A stretch of 64,000 bases of DNA from Leptospiraceae bacterium (GTDB taxonomy: Bacteria; Spirochaetota; Leptospiria; Leptospirales; Leptospiraceae). Location: the NCBI GenBank assembly GCA_016711485.1, contig JADJSX010000024.1, positions 62,001 through 126,000 on the forward strand, in the 5' to 3' direction. Positions 18,313 to 26,746 of this stretch are shown one piece after another. The stretch's first letter is position 1; each line of letters opens with the position of its first letter. The notes under the pieces are model-generated. The model did not search any database, was not told the origin of the DNA, and saw nothing but the letters and a program-made list of their open reading frames with translations. The translations under genes were made by a program, and so were the position numbers.

Positions 18313-19044
18313 ATGATTATTAGCTTTGTGCAAACCAAAGGCGGAACAGGAAAAAGTACTCTAGCAGTTAATACTACTTTTTCAAAATCCTTCCAAAACA
18401 AATTCAAATCTATCGCCCTAGTCGAATTAGATCCGCAAGGAACTCTCAAAAATTGGTGGCAAGAAAGAACTGAGGAAAATCGTAATTCAGAAAACATTTC
18501 TTTTCATCATATTTCTAGCACACAAAAAGAAGTAATTCAAGATGGAATTAAAAACATTGCAACGCATAATGATCTGTTAGTCTTAGATATTCCAGGAGAG
18601 AGCACAAGCAAACTTCATACGAAATTTGCCTGTGCAATTTCAGATATTGTAATTATCCCAATGAGAACATCTACAAACGATGAGTCCGCCTTTGCCGACA
18701 ATCTACTTCCTATCATTAAAGAGATTATTCGTTCTTATCCAATCAAAAAAGGAAATTTTTTTATACTTCCTACATTTACTAATGCACAATCCAACAAAGA
18801 AAAAGTGATCGATTATTTTAAAGATATTTTACCTGATTATGTTGGATGTTTGGAAGTAGTTTATCCATTCCGCTCTATTTATGAAAATTTCAACCGAGAA
18901 GGTGCAAACCTCCTCGAATTTGTTGAGTCCATCAAAAACAATAAACGTATGCATGTCGGCGGAGCTCGAGCAATAGAAGACATTGAGTCAATAGCCCATT
19001 CCATCATGCAGAAATTAGCGGAGAAAACACATGACAGTACCTAA
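18313..19044 (+). CDS. ParA-family ATPase, orphan
   Basis: This 243-residue cytoplasmic P-loop ATPase of the ParA/MinD group has a deviant Walker A KGGTGKST at residues 9-16 with signature lysine K9 and a second lysine K14. LVVLDIP-like Walker B lies near 98 (LLVLDIPGES). Such ATPases position plasmids, chromosomes or protein cargo by dimer cycling on DNA. No parB or parS-like gene follows; the next gene encodes a lysine-rich basic protein overlapping by 14 bases, so the pair is likely one functional unit. It may be a cargo-positioning ATPase rather than a chromosome segregator. Confidence 0.9.
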   Translation: MIISFVQTKGGTGKSTLAVNTTFSKSFQNKFKSIALVELDPQGTLKNWWQERTEENRNSENISFHHISSTQKEVIQDGIKNIATHNDLLVLDIPGESTSKLHTKFACAISDIVIIPMRTSTNDESAFADNLLPIIKEIIRSYPIKKGNFFILPTFTNAQSNKEKVIDYFKDILPDYVGCLEVVYPFRSIYENFNREGANLLEFVESIKNNKRMHVGGARAIEDIESIAHSIMQKLAEKTHDST

Positions 19045-19483
19045 AAAACGTAAAAAATTAGATTCGTCCATTGACCCAGAAATTGTATCTGAGTCAGGCA
19101 CAAATCAAACAGAAAACACTACTTCTGAAAAAGTGACTAAGCCCAAAAAAGCTGCAACTTCTACAAGTAGCCATAAATCTTCTAAAGCTAAAGTAGACAA
19201 AGCATTTGAAGTAATCGATAACATTGATAAAAATATCCAAGGCAAAGCAATCGAATTAAAAAAAGTAAATGCGTTAGTTCCTTTTGAAGGAAATGAAGGC
19301 ATTCATATCCGATTTAAAATTGATATGATTCGATGGCAAGACTTCGTTGACGGTGGGAAAAATAAAACCGAAGACGATGGAATCGTAATCGACTTTACAA
19401 TTCCTTATCTCTGGAATCTTCCTGTGATTGGGGATGTAACAAAAATTGTAATTAAAGAATTAGTGAAACTTAAAATTTTATAA
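19031..19483 (+). CDS. Basic partner protein of the ParA-like ATPase, unknown family
   Basis: This 150-residue protein has a lysine-, serine- and threonine-rich disordered amino-terminal half (KPKKAATSTSSHKSSKAK) and a compact carboxy-terminal half (about 70-150) with IHIRFKIDMIRWQDF and IPYLWNLPVIGD. The gene overlaps the ATPase gene by 14 bases, strongly suggesting coupled expression and interaction. I do not recognise a family. The layout, a charged tail plus a small folded domain beside a ParA, resembles adaptor proteins that stimulate ParA ATPases through a lysine-rich tail; that is inference. It has no signal peptide or membrane segment. Confidence 0.7.
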   Translation: MTVPKKRKKLDSSIDPEIVSESGTNQTENTTSEKVTKPKKAATSTSSHKSSKAKVDKAFEVIDNIDKNIQGKAIELKKVNALVPFEGNEGIHIRFKIDMIRWQDFVDGGKNKTEDDGIVIDFTIPYLWNLPVIGDVTKIVIKELVKLKIL

Positions 19484-19504
19484 TAGAATTAATACGAGGC
19501 TAAT

Positions 19505-20425
19505 ATGCGTTATCCAATCATTCTCTTCTTATTATTTTTTTCTATTGCGGAAGCTCAAGTTGGTTTTACTCAATCGGGTAAGGCCTCCTTTTATAACGAT
19601 AGATTTCATGGGGCAAAAACAAACAGCGGTGAAAAATATGATATGCATGCTTACACAGCGGCTCATCGTGACTTGCCCCTTAATACTAAAATTAAAGTTA
19701 CTAATTTAAAAAATAATAAAACAGTAACCCTGAGAATTAATGATAGAGGTCCTTTCCATCACGTTCGAATTTTAGATGTTTCCAAAGCAGCCGCAAAAGA
19801 ATTAGATATGATTTCGCAAGGGGTTGCCAATGTCAAACTAGAAGTTATTGAACTTCCGAATGAAACAGCCAAAGACACAAAAGCTGTAGGCACTCCTACG
19901 TCACCCACCAAACAAAATAAAGCGCCTGTGTCTGACACAGTAGTAACAATTGCACCAACTGAATCTAAAGCAGAAAAGAGTGAACCAAAAGCGGAAGAGC
20001 CTGAAGTGCACTCTAAAATAGTTTCGGCCGAAACACCTACCAGCAAAACTGGGGCTACTACTGAGTTACCCAAACAGGAACCAGAACCAGTAAAAGTTGA
20101 TCTAAAAGAAGCATCTTCTGAAATTTTTAAAGTTGGTTATATTTACAATTTGCACGGAATGATCCAAAATCCAAAAGGATTTGGTTTACAAGTTGGATAT
20201 TTTTCGCATATATTCAATACTTTAAAATATTGCAAAACATTGGCAGAGATTGGATTTACCAAGATATACATAAAAGCCGACAAAGAAAATAATGGTAACT
20301 TTTATCGAGTATTTATTGGTGATTATCCAACCGAAGAAGATGCAAATCCAGAAATAGCAAAACTGAAAGAAAAAAATCGAGAATACTTGCTCAAAAAATA
20401 TCCAGAAAATAAAGACTTACCCTAA
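19505..20425 (+). CDS. rlpA: RlpA-like septal lytic transglycosylase with SPOR domain
   Basis: This 306-residue exported protein has signal peptide MRYPIILFLLFFSIAEAQ. The RlpA double-psi beta-barrel is at about 20-120, containing GKASFYNDRFHGAKTNSGE and LRINDRGPFHHVRILD with the conserved aspartate. A Pro/Thr/Glu-rich spacer (about 125-200) follows, then a SPOR domain (about 215-300) for binding denuded septal glycan. RlpA cleaves glycan strands lacking stem peptides during cell separation. Unlike E. coli RlpA there is no lipobox cysteine at the cleavage site, so it is probably periplasmic and soluble. It starts 21 bases after the ParA partner and probably belongs to the same operon. Confidence 0.9.
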   Translation: MRYPIILFLLFFSIAEAQVGFTQSGKASFYNDRFHGAKTNSGEKYDMHAYTAAHRDLPLNTKIKVTNLKNNKTVTLRINDRGPFHHVRILDVSKAAAKELDMISQGVANVKLEVIELPNETAKDTKAVGTPTSPTKQNKAPVSDTVVTIAPTESKAEKSEPKAEEPEVHSKIVSAETPTSKTGATTELPKQEPEPVKVDLKEASSEIFKVGYIYNLHGMIQNPKGFGLQVGYFSHIFNTLKYCKTLAEIGFTKIYIKADKENNGNFYRVFIGDYPTEEDANPEIAKLKEKNREYLLKKYPENKDLP

Positions 20426-20488
20426 TAAATTACTTGGAATTTTAAAGAAATTGCATTAATCTAGATATATTAATGCAAGGAGCATAAA

Positions 20489-20779
20489 ATGATTCGTATT
20501 TTTTTTCTAAGTTCAATCCTTTTTTTTCTAAGTTACTGCGGAAATGAGATGTATGTGGAGCTTCCGAGCAACAATCAACCTATTCGAGATTTAGTAGATA
20601 ATGATCAAACTAAATCTACGACTAATACCTACAATCAACCAAGCTCATTGAGCGGAACTAATTCTTCCGGTGCAGTTGGGGGTATAACATCTGGCGCAGT
20701 AGGAACTACTCCAGGGAGTCCTGCCACAGGAGGAGCTACTGGCAATTATTCGGGAAATCCAAATCCATCCGGATATTAA
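20489..20779 (+). CDS. Small Gly/Ser/Thr-rich lipoprotein
   Basis: This 96-residue lipoprotein has signal MIRIFFLSSILFFLSYC, with the lipidated cysteine near residue 17. The mature part is low-complexity, rich in asparagine, serine, threonine and glycine, with an imperfect GAVGGITSGAVGTTPG repeat, and it has no further cysteines. It is likely an outer-membrane-anchored, unstructured surface peptide. Its function is unknown and I recognise no family. CAAGGAGCATAAAATG gives a good ribosome site, and it lies between rlpA and a TPM gene on the same strand. Confidence 0.75.
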   Translation: MIRIFFLSSILFFLSYCGNEMYVELPSNNQPIRDLVDNDQTKSTTNTYNQPSSLSGTNSSGAVGGITSGAVGTTPGSPATGGATGNYSGNPNPSGY

Positions 20780-20821
20780 TTTATATCATTTATTTTTAAA
20801 ATTTTTTATCTAGTAGTATTT

Positions 20822-21763
20822 ATGCAAAAAAATTTATCATTTATTGTGAACCTAAAAATTGCCGCTATTGTAATTTTACTGTTTACCTCGCCTAAAATTT
20901 TTTCTGAAGTAACAGTTCCTGAATTAACCAATCGAGTAATGGATCAATATGGAATCCTAGATTCCATTCAAGTCAATGCATTAGAAGATAAATTACTATC
21001 TTTAGAAACTAAAAAAGGATCTCAATTGGCAATCCTAATTATTTCGTCTACGGAAGGGGAAAGTATAGAACAATTTTCTCTTCGTGTCGTTGAAAACTGG
21101 AAACTCGGTAGGAAGTCAATTGATGACGGCATATTGATATTAGTCGCTATAAACGACAGAAAAATGCGAATCGAAGTTGGGTATGGACTAGAAGGGATTC
21201 TTCCAGATGCAATTTGTAAGCGAATTATTTCAGAACAAATGAAACCTCATTTTAAAGAAAAGAATTATTACGAAGGAATTGACAATGCGGTAAATAGTAT
21301 TACAAGTATAATCAATGGAGAGCCACTTCCTCCTCCTGTAAAAAGGCATGGAAGTAAAAAAACAAAGTCAGAAGGATTTGGTGGAGTTGTTTTTAGCGGG
21401 CTATTTATTATTTTATTTGGGTCATGGATTGGCGGAAAATTTGCATCGTCCTTTTCTCGCTCTATTGTGAGTATACTTTTTTCTATTTTAGGAGCCTTTA
21501 TTTTAGTTAGTCAGTTCGGAAATGCCGGATTCTCGTCTTCTTTTTTGGGTTTAATCCTATTTGTCGTTTTTCTATTTCTACTAATTTTTATAATTCTATG
21601 GCTTTCTCAAAAATTCTATAATGGCGACTTTGATGGATACAGCGGTTCTTCTGGAAGTAGTTGGGGAAGTAGTTCATCTAGTGGAGGTTGGAGTTCTTCT
21701 AGCGATAGTTTCAGTGGGGGCGGAGGTAGTTTTGGTGGAGGCGGATCATCTGGAGACTGGTAA
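20822..21763 (+). CDS. TPM-domain (YgcG/DUF477) membrane protein
   Basis: This 313-residue protein has a signal peptide (about 1-28), then a TPM phosphatase-like domain (about 32-165) with VMDQYGILD, a GSQLAILIISS strand and RMRIEVGYGLEGILPDA (shown as KMRIEVGYGLEG). Two membrane segments follow (about 195-215 and 218-265) and the tail is a Gly/Ser-rich GGGGSFGGGGSSGDW. This is the classic YgcG architecture. TPM domains face the periplasm; roles in membrane-complex maintenance are proposed, but the bacterial function is unsettled. The TerB-like gene follows 77 bases later on the same strand. Confidence 0.88.
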   Translation: MQKNLSFIVNLKIAAIVILLFTSPKIFSEVTVPELTNRVMDQYGILDSIQVNALEDKLLSLETKKGSQLAILIISSTEGESIEQFSLRVVENWKLGRKSIDDGILILVAINDRKMRIEVGYGLEGILPDAICKRIISEQMKPHFKEKNYYEGIDNAVNSITSIINGEPLPPPVKRHGSKKTKSEGFGGVVFSGLFIILFGSWIGGKFASSFSRSIVSILFSILGAFILVSQFGNAGFSSSFLGLILFVVFLFLLIFIILWLSQKFYNGDFDGYSGSSGSSWGSSSSSGGWSSSSDSFSGGGGSFGGGGSSGDW

Positions 21764-21840
21764 TGTTTCAATTTCCTTTTTAAGAAAAATACTTGTTGCA
21801 ATATTCCGATATTAATAAAAATTTCTGTTAGGAAAATAGA

Positions 21841-22338
21841 ATGAACGAACCTTTAAAGTCCAACAAACAACAAAATACCAGTCAACCGGGGGGCGGTGGC
21901 GGTTTTTCTGATTACATTCGAAAAGTACAGAAAGAACTTTCAGATGACTACTTAATTGAAGTATACATAAGCCTTTACCTAAGAGCCCTACGTTCAGATG
22001 GCGCATTAAATTACGAAGAAAAAGTCTGGTTTGCAGATAGAGTCAATGAACTTTATGATATTGATGTATTTAAACCAATTCAGTCTCGATACAATCGAGC
22101 AGAATTTCTTGAGCAAGCAAAAAGAGCGGCAACTGCTCCTCTTGAGCTTCCCAAAATCGCGGCCTATTTTGAAAAAGAAAAAAAACAAGAACTATGTTAT
22201 GAGTTAGCTTGTTTCGCTACCTTTACGGGTGACCGTGAGTTTGCAGCAAACGAGAAAAAGTTTCTGGATCAGTTAGGTGAATTATTAAAGTTATCCGATA
22301 CAAAAAAAAATGAAATTGAAGCTAGATTCAAATCTTAA
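21841..22338 (+). CDS. TerB-like helical protein
   Basis: This 165-residue cytoplasmic protein starts with a Gly/Pro-rich segment (about 15-22) and continues as an all-helical domain. The pattern YLRALRSDGALNYEEKVWFADRV followed by ACFATFTGDREFAANEKKFLDQ (two acidic loops after helices) matches the duplicated metal-binding layout of TerB/TerB-like proteins. The molecular role of TerB-like singletons is unknown; it is not evidence of tellurite resistance by itself since no other ter genes are present. It ends the cluster and is followed by a bidirectional terminator. Confidence 0.65.
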   Translation: MNEPLKSNKQQNTSQPGGGGGFSDYIRKVQKELSDDYLIEVYISLYLRALRSDGALNYEEKVWFADRVNELYDIDVFKPIQSRYNRAEFLEQAKRAATAPLELPKIAAYFEKEKKQELCYELACFATFTGDREFAANEKKFLDQLGELLKLSDTKKNEIEARFKS

Positions 22339-22385
22339 TTAAGTATTGAATAAATAAAAATTTATCCTCCCTTTCTAAATAAAAA

Positions 22386-22420
22386 AGGCACGAGATTAAC
22401 TCCCGTGCCTTTTTGTTTTT
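22386..22420. terminator. Bidirectional intrinsic terminator
   Basis: AGGCACG (22386-22392) pairs with CGTGCCT (22404-22410), flanked by AAAAAA on the left and TTTTTGTTTTT on the right. It serves both the TerB-like gene (+) and the BIG2/LruC gene (-). Confidence 0.9.
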
Positions 22421-22455
22421 GGGAGTAGTCTCAACTACTCCCAATTTTGCCTTAC

Positions 22456-25400
22456 TTATTGTTTGTTTTTCTTGTTGTTTCTCCAAATTCTACCAGCTAA
22501 TATAGCCCCAACTAGAAGTGCGATTGCGGCTGCAATTCCTCTGGTAGAACCACTCTCTGCTGATTGCGAAATATATGCCATCAGCTTGCCTCCTTCATCA
22601 ACCACTTGCTCTATAAATGCAACTTCAGCAGTTGCAGTATACGTTGTTGGTAGGGTAGATGGATCATAAGCTTCTGTTCCGACTTCACAATCCAAACAAA
22701 GATTCTTATTTGGTAAAGGTTGAATTTGGTAGATCTTATCTGGAACCATATTAGTGGTATCCTTAAACCAATCCGCATTTTGCTGTCCCTTCGTGCTAAC
22801 CCAATTTGCATACTTAATGTAACCTGTTTTGGAAGTATTATTGATCACAGTTGTTTCATGACCAGGCTTCCAAACTTGTGGAATCAGAATTGCCCACTGG
22901 AATACAGCCCACTCATCTAGGTATTTATCTTTGCCGATGTAGTCAGCTTGTGTTTTGCCAGTTGATACTGCACCAGATGGAATTTGATCGGCTGCACTCC
23001 ATAAATATCCCAGACCAACTCTATGAATCTCTTTGGTTGCGGGCGATGGATAATAACTTCCGTCTGAGTAGAATAGGAACACATCATAAGGAGCTGATCC
23101 TAACTCATCCCGTGAAATCGGAGCACCGAACTGAATGGTAACTCTACTAATGTCACCCGGATAGAATGCACCGTGAGCAGCACCTGAATTTCCATAATAT
23201 GGATTTTCAAAAGGAGCATCCCCATTAACACCACTAACGCATAATACATCACTTGGGCAACCCGCTGTAGTATTTAAATTTCTTTGGGGAAAAATAAATA
23301 AGCTATCTTTCAACTGACTAGCAGTTAAATCAGTAAGGTTCGTAACAGTGTCCTTCGCAACATTCGTATAGGTGTATCTTTCCGATTTGAAAGAAGAAAC
23401 GTTCGCGCTAGAAGGAAGACGAAGTTTAAGTCCCGCTTTATGAGAAGTATTCCAGATTGCTGTGACTACTTCAAAATTACCTAAGATCTTTGTAACTTTG
23501 CCAGAACCATTCAGATATTCTTCGTAGTAGTATTGAACTACATAGTCGTTTAAGTCTGTGCTAGTTGTGCTATACTTAGGCCAATCTCTTTCGAAACTTT
23601 GGGTAAATACTTTTCCTGAATTTTTGCCAGGGTATCTTTGTTTGAATGCAATTTGTGGATCATTTGGAGCATAATCAAGAGAATCCTCAACTCCGTCACC
23701 ATCACTATCAACAACAGTTATTCCATTCAAATTCCCAGAACTTCCATCTAGAACTAAATCTCCAAATTGTAGAATGATTGTGATTGTTCCGTTTATTTCT
23801 TTCACAACTTGGATTGGATACCAAGAAGATGTATAGGTTCCTTTGTAAGCCTGAGCATACACAGTGATAGAATCTGAATTAATGGTAAGACCAACTGTTC
23901 CAGTTACATTTCCTTGTGTGTTGGTAATTCCTTGGAATAGAACATCACTATTAGTATCTTGTGAGGTATATATTTTTACAGTCACACCAGAGACAGCAAC
24001 GTTATCCGAAGATTTTACATTCATATTCACGGGAATGGCATTATAGATGACCGATGTAAATGTACTACTAACTGAATTGTAATTGCTTGCGTTTACAGTT
24101 AAATTTGCAGTTCCCGATTTTCCACCGTAACTTGCAGTGATTGTAGTTGGTCCACCAGTCGATACTGCGGTTGCTTTTCCTTTATTAGGACTTAAGTTAT
24201 CAACTGTTGCAACAGACGAATTAGAAGATGTCCAAGTTGCTACATCTGTCACATCTATCTGTGATCCGTTGCTAAAAGTCGCTAGTGCAGTATAGTATTT
24301 GATTGATTTATTGCTGTTCGTAGGTTCATCTGAGTATAGAGGCAAATAAGCATCTCTACCAATATAGATGGAACTAACTGTTAAACTATTTACAGTCAAA
24401 GTTTTACTTCCTGTTTTATTATCAAGAGTTGCAGAAATTGTAGTAGTTCCTGTTGCAACGGTAGTCGCAAGACCTGTGCTACCACCGATAGTCGCAATAC
24501 TTGTAGAAGAAGAACTCCATGCAACTTCCGATGTAATATCTCTTGTAGTTCCATTGGAATAAGTTCCAATCGCAGTATATTGTTGTGTAAATCCTGTAGG
24601 TAAAGATATACCGTTAGGCGAAACACTAATCGAACTGAGTGTAATACTTGGATTTACAGTTAAGGTAGATGAATTACTTGTTATAGTTCCGCCACCAGTA
24701 GTTACTATGCCATTTACTCCACTTGGGATACTTGCTGTTATGCTACTAGTTCCAGCTGCAATGGCAGATGCTTGTCCATTAGAACCATCCGCATTACTAA
24801 TAGTAGCCGCAGCCGTAGAAGAAGATGACCAAGTTACTAAAGAAGTAATGTCTTGTGTGGTTCCATCTGTAAAAGCTCCTATCGCAGTATATTGATTAGT
24901 CGCTCCAGCAGTAATGGTTGCATTTCCACCAATTGCTATGAAAGATAAAGTAGCTTGTGTTACAGTGAGTGTAGAGGAATTACTGGTAATTCCATTTAGA
25001 GAAGCTTGAATTGTACTAGATCCTTGTCCTGCACCAGTAGCAAGTCCTTCTGTTCCAGTTCCGTTACTAATTGCTACATTTCCTGTAGAAGAAGAATTCC
25101 AACTTACTAAAGAAGTAATATCTAATGTACTACCATCTGTATAAGTTCCAGTTGCGGTATATTGTTTTGTAGTTCCTTTTGCGATAGAAGAGCTTCCATT
25201 GATTTCAATCGATACAAGAGTAGCAGCGGTTACAGTTAAATTACCGGAGCCTGATTGTCCGCCAATGGTCGCCGTAATTGTAGCAGATCCCATGCCGATT
25301 GCTTGCGATGTTCCACCAGTCGTTGAAGAAGTATCTACTCCTGCAACAGCAGAATTGGAAGAAGACCAAACAGCAGAATTGGTAACATCAACTACAGAGC

Positions 25401-26466
25401 CATCCGAATAAGTAGCAGTTGCTGTGAATTGAGTAGTGGTTCCTTTTGCAATGGACTGAGGAGATGGACTTACTACAACTGAAGTAACAGTAGCTGCAGA
25501 GATAGTAACTGGTTTTGTTCCAGTTACACCTAAATAAGAAACTTGAACGATTGTTGATCCAATAGAAATAGAAGTGAGAACTCCTTTATTTCCAACACTA
25601 TCATTGATAGCTGCATGAGTGGTATTAGTTAAACTCCAAGTGGCTTGTGTTGTAATATCAGAAGATGTTCCATTGGAAAATTGAGCACTTGCGGTATAAC
25701 TAGTTGTATTTCCTGCACTGATAGAAGAGACCCCAGTTATTGTAATCGAAACAACCGTTGGACTAGTAACCGTTGTGCTCGTAGTTGTTGTTCCATTATT
25801 TGCAACACTTGGAAAATTTTCAGGGTTCGTAAGAGTGGCAGTAATTGTAACTGCTCCAGTAGAGCTTCCGCCTGTTGCTATTCCAGTTTGGCTATCAATA
25901 GAAATGCCAGATGAATTGTTAGAAGACCAAGTTACTAAAGCGGATATATCTTGTGTTGTACCATCTGAAAAAATACCTGTTGCGTAGTATTGAACCGTAC
26001 CACCAGAAACTAAACTCGGCACTGCTGTGATCTGAATAGAACTAAGTGTGGCAGCAGTCACATTTAAATTAGCATTCCCGGATATAGAATTGTAATCTGC
26101 GCTAATCTGCGCTGGAGTTCCGACAGATGTAAGTCCTACACCTAAAAAATTACCCTTTGGGGAATCAACGACTGATACTTTATCGGTCTCAGAGTTAACA
26201 GTCCAATCACATTGGTTTGTAATATCTAGGGTTGTTCCATCCGAATAAATCCCTGTTGCTTTGTAGATTGCCTGTGTGCCTTTTGCAACAGATTGGTCTG
26301 CCGGGGAAACGGTAATATTGGTAAGAGAAGCACCTGTGGCACTCCTACTTACGTTAACCGATGAATCCCCTGTTGAACTTGTAAAGGGGATGTATTTTTT
26401 TTCTTTTTTTGAGCAAGCTCCTGCAAAAAGCAGGGCTGTGATCAGTACAGATAGTATTTTTCTCAT
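22456..26466 (-). CDS. Giant BIG2-repeat lipoprotein with LruC domain and C-terminal membrane tag
   Basis: About 1336 residues. The signal is MRKILSVLITALLFAGAC, lipobox cysteine near 18, then SKKEKK. I count eight bacterial Ig-like (BIG2) domains to about residue 790, each with a Y-x-A-x-G-x-[FY]-[ST]-[DN]-G then D[IV]T...W[ST]SS pattern. A calcium-type DSDGDGVEDSLD loop (about 925) introduces an LruC-like domain with FERDWP and DLNDYVVQYYYEE. The last 30 residues are a membrane helix (GIAAAIALLVGAILAG) and a basic tail. LruC is a Leptospira antigen linked to equine uveitis and Lig proteins use similar Ig repeats, so this is a probable surface adhesin-like protein. I start at the ATG at 26466 because GGAG precedes it. 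Confidence 0.9.
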   Translation of the reverse strand: MRKILSVLITALLFAGACSKKEKKYIPFTSSTGDSSVNVSRSATGASLTNITVSPADQSVAKGTQAIYKATGIYSDGTTLDITNQCDWTVNSETDKVSVVDSPKGNFLGVGLTSVGTPAQISADYNSISGNANLNVTAATLSSIQITAVPSLVSGGTVQYYATGIFSDGTTQDISALVTWSSNNSSGISIDSQTGIATGGSSTGAVTITATLTNPENFPSVANNGTTTTSTTVTSPTVVSITITGVSSISAGNTTSYTASAQFSNGTSSDITTQATWSLTNTTHAAINDSVGNKGVLTSISIGSTIVQVSYLGVTGTKPVTISAATVTSVVVSPSPQSIAKGTTTQFTATATYSDGSVVDVTNSAVWSSSNSAVAGVDTSSTTGGTSQAIGMGSATITATIGGQSGSGNLTVTAATLVSIEINGSSSIAKGTTKQYTATGTYTDGSTLDITSLVSWNSSSTGNVAISNGTGTEGLATGAGQGSSTIQASLNGITSNSSTLTVTQATLSFIAIGGNATITAGATNQYTAIGAFTDGTTQDITSLVTWSSSSTAAATISNADGSNGQASAIAAGTSSITASIPSGVNGIVTTGGGTITSNSSTLTVNPSITLSSISVSPNGISLPTGFTQQYTAIGTYSNGTTRDITSEVAWSSSSTSIATIGGSTGLATTVATGTTTISATLDNKTGSKTLTVNSLTVSSIYIGRDAYLPLYSDEPTNSNKSIKYYTALATFSNGSQIDVTDVATWTSSNSSVATVDNLSPNKGKATAVSTGGPTTITASYGGKSGTANLTVNASNYNSVSSTFTSVIYNAIPVNMNVKSSDNVAVSGVTVKIYTSQDTNSDVLFQGITNTQGNVTGTVGLTINSDSITVYAQAYKGTYTSSWYPIQVVKEINGTITIILQFGDLVLDGSSGNLNGITVVDSDGDGVEDSLDYAPNDPQIAFKQRYPGKNSGKVFTQSFERDWPKYSTTSTDLNDYVVQYYYEEYLNGSGKVTKILGNFEVVTAIWNTSHKAGLKLRLPSSANVSSFKSERYTYTNVAKDTVTNLTDLTASQLKDSLFIFPQRNLNTTAGCPSDVLCVSGVNGDAPFENPYYGNSGAAHGAFYPGDISRVTIQFGAPISRDELGSAPYDVFLFYSDGSYYPSPATKEIHRVGLGYLWSAADQIPSGAVSTGKTQADYIGKDKYLDEWAVFQWAILIPQVWKPGHETTVINNTSKTGYIKYANWVSTKGQQNADWFKDTTNMVPDKIYQIQPLPNKNLCLDCEVGTEAYDPSTLPTTYTATAEVAFIEQVVDEGGKLMAYISQSAESGSTRGIAAAIALLVGAILAGRIWRNNKKNKQ

Positions 26467-26613
26467 AACACTCTTCTCCATAATTTCCTATTTCATCTGA
26501 CGAAAAAAAAGGATTGATTCTTTCGCGAACACGGTATGCAAATTGCAAAATTTCGATATTCTTTTTTTAATATGTCTGAACTTTTTTGTAAATTCGGCTC
26601 CAACAAAAGAAAA

Positions 26614-26655
26614 ACCCCTCTCCAAGGTTTGCACCTTGAAAAGGGGTCTTTTTTA
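26614..26655. terminator. Strong terminator between the two BIG2/LruC genes
   Basis: ACCCC/GGGGT arms (26614-26618 and 26643-26647) enclose an inner CAAGG/CCTTG stem. T-runs flank it in both directions (CTTTTTT on the plus strand, TTTTTCTTTTG on the minus strand). On the minus strand it closes the transcript of the upstream BIG2/LruC gene. Confidence 0.8.
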
Positions 26656-26691
26656 ATCACTTAATACTCCTGGCGTTTTCCATTGGTTTAA

Positions 26692-26715
26692 ACCCCTTTC
26701 GTAAACGAGAGGGGT
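26692..26715 (-). terminator. Second hairpin after the larger BIG2/LruC gene
   Basis: ACCCCTTTCGT (26692-26702) pairs with ACGAGAGGGGT (26705-26715) with one G-T pair and a two-base loop. It lies 32 bp past the stop codon on the minus strand; the T-tract is weak, so it probably works together with the next hairpin. Confidence 0.5.
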
Positions 26716-26746
26716 GGAATGGAAGTCGGGCAGAGGTTAGTGAAAT

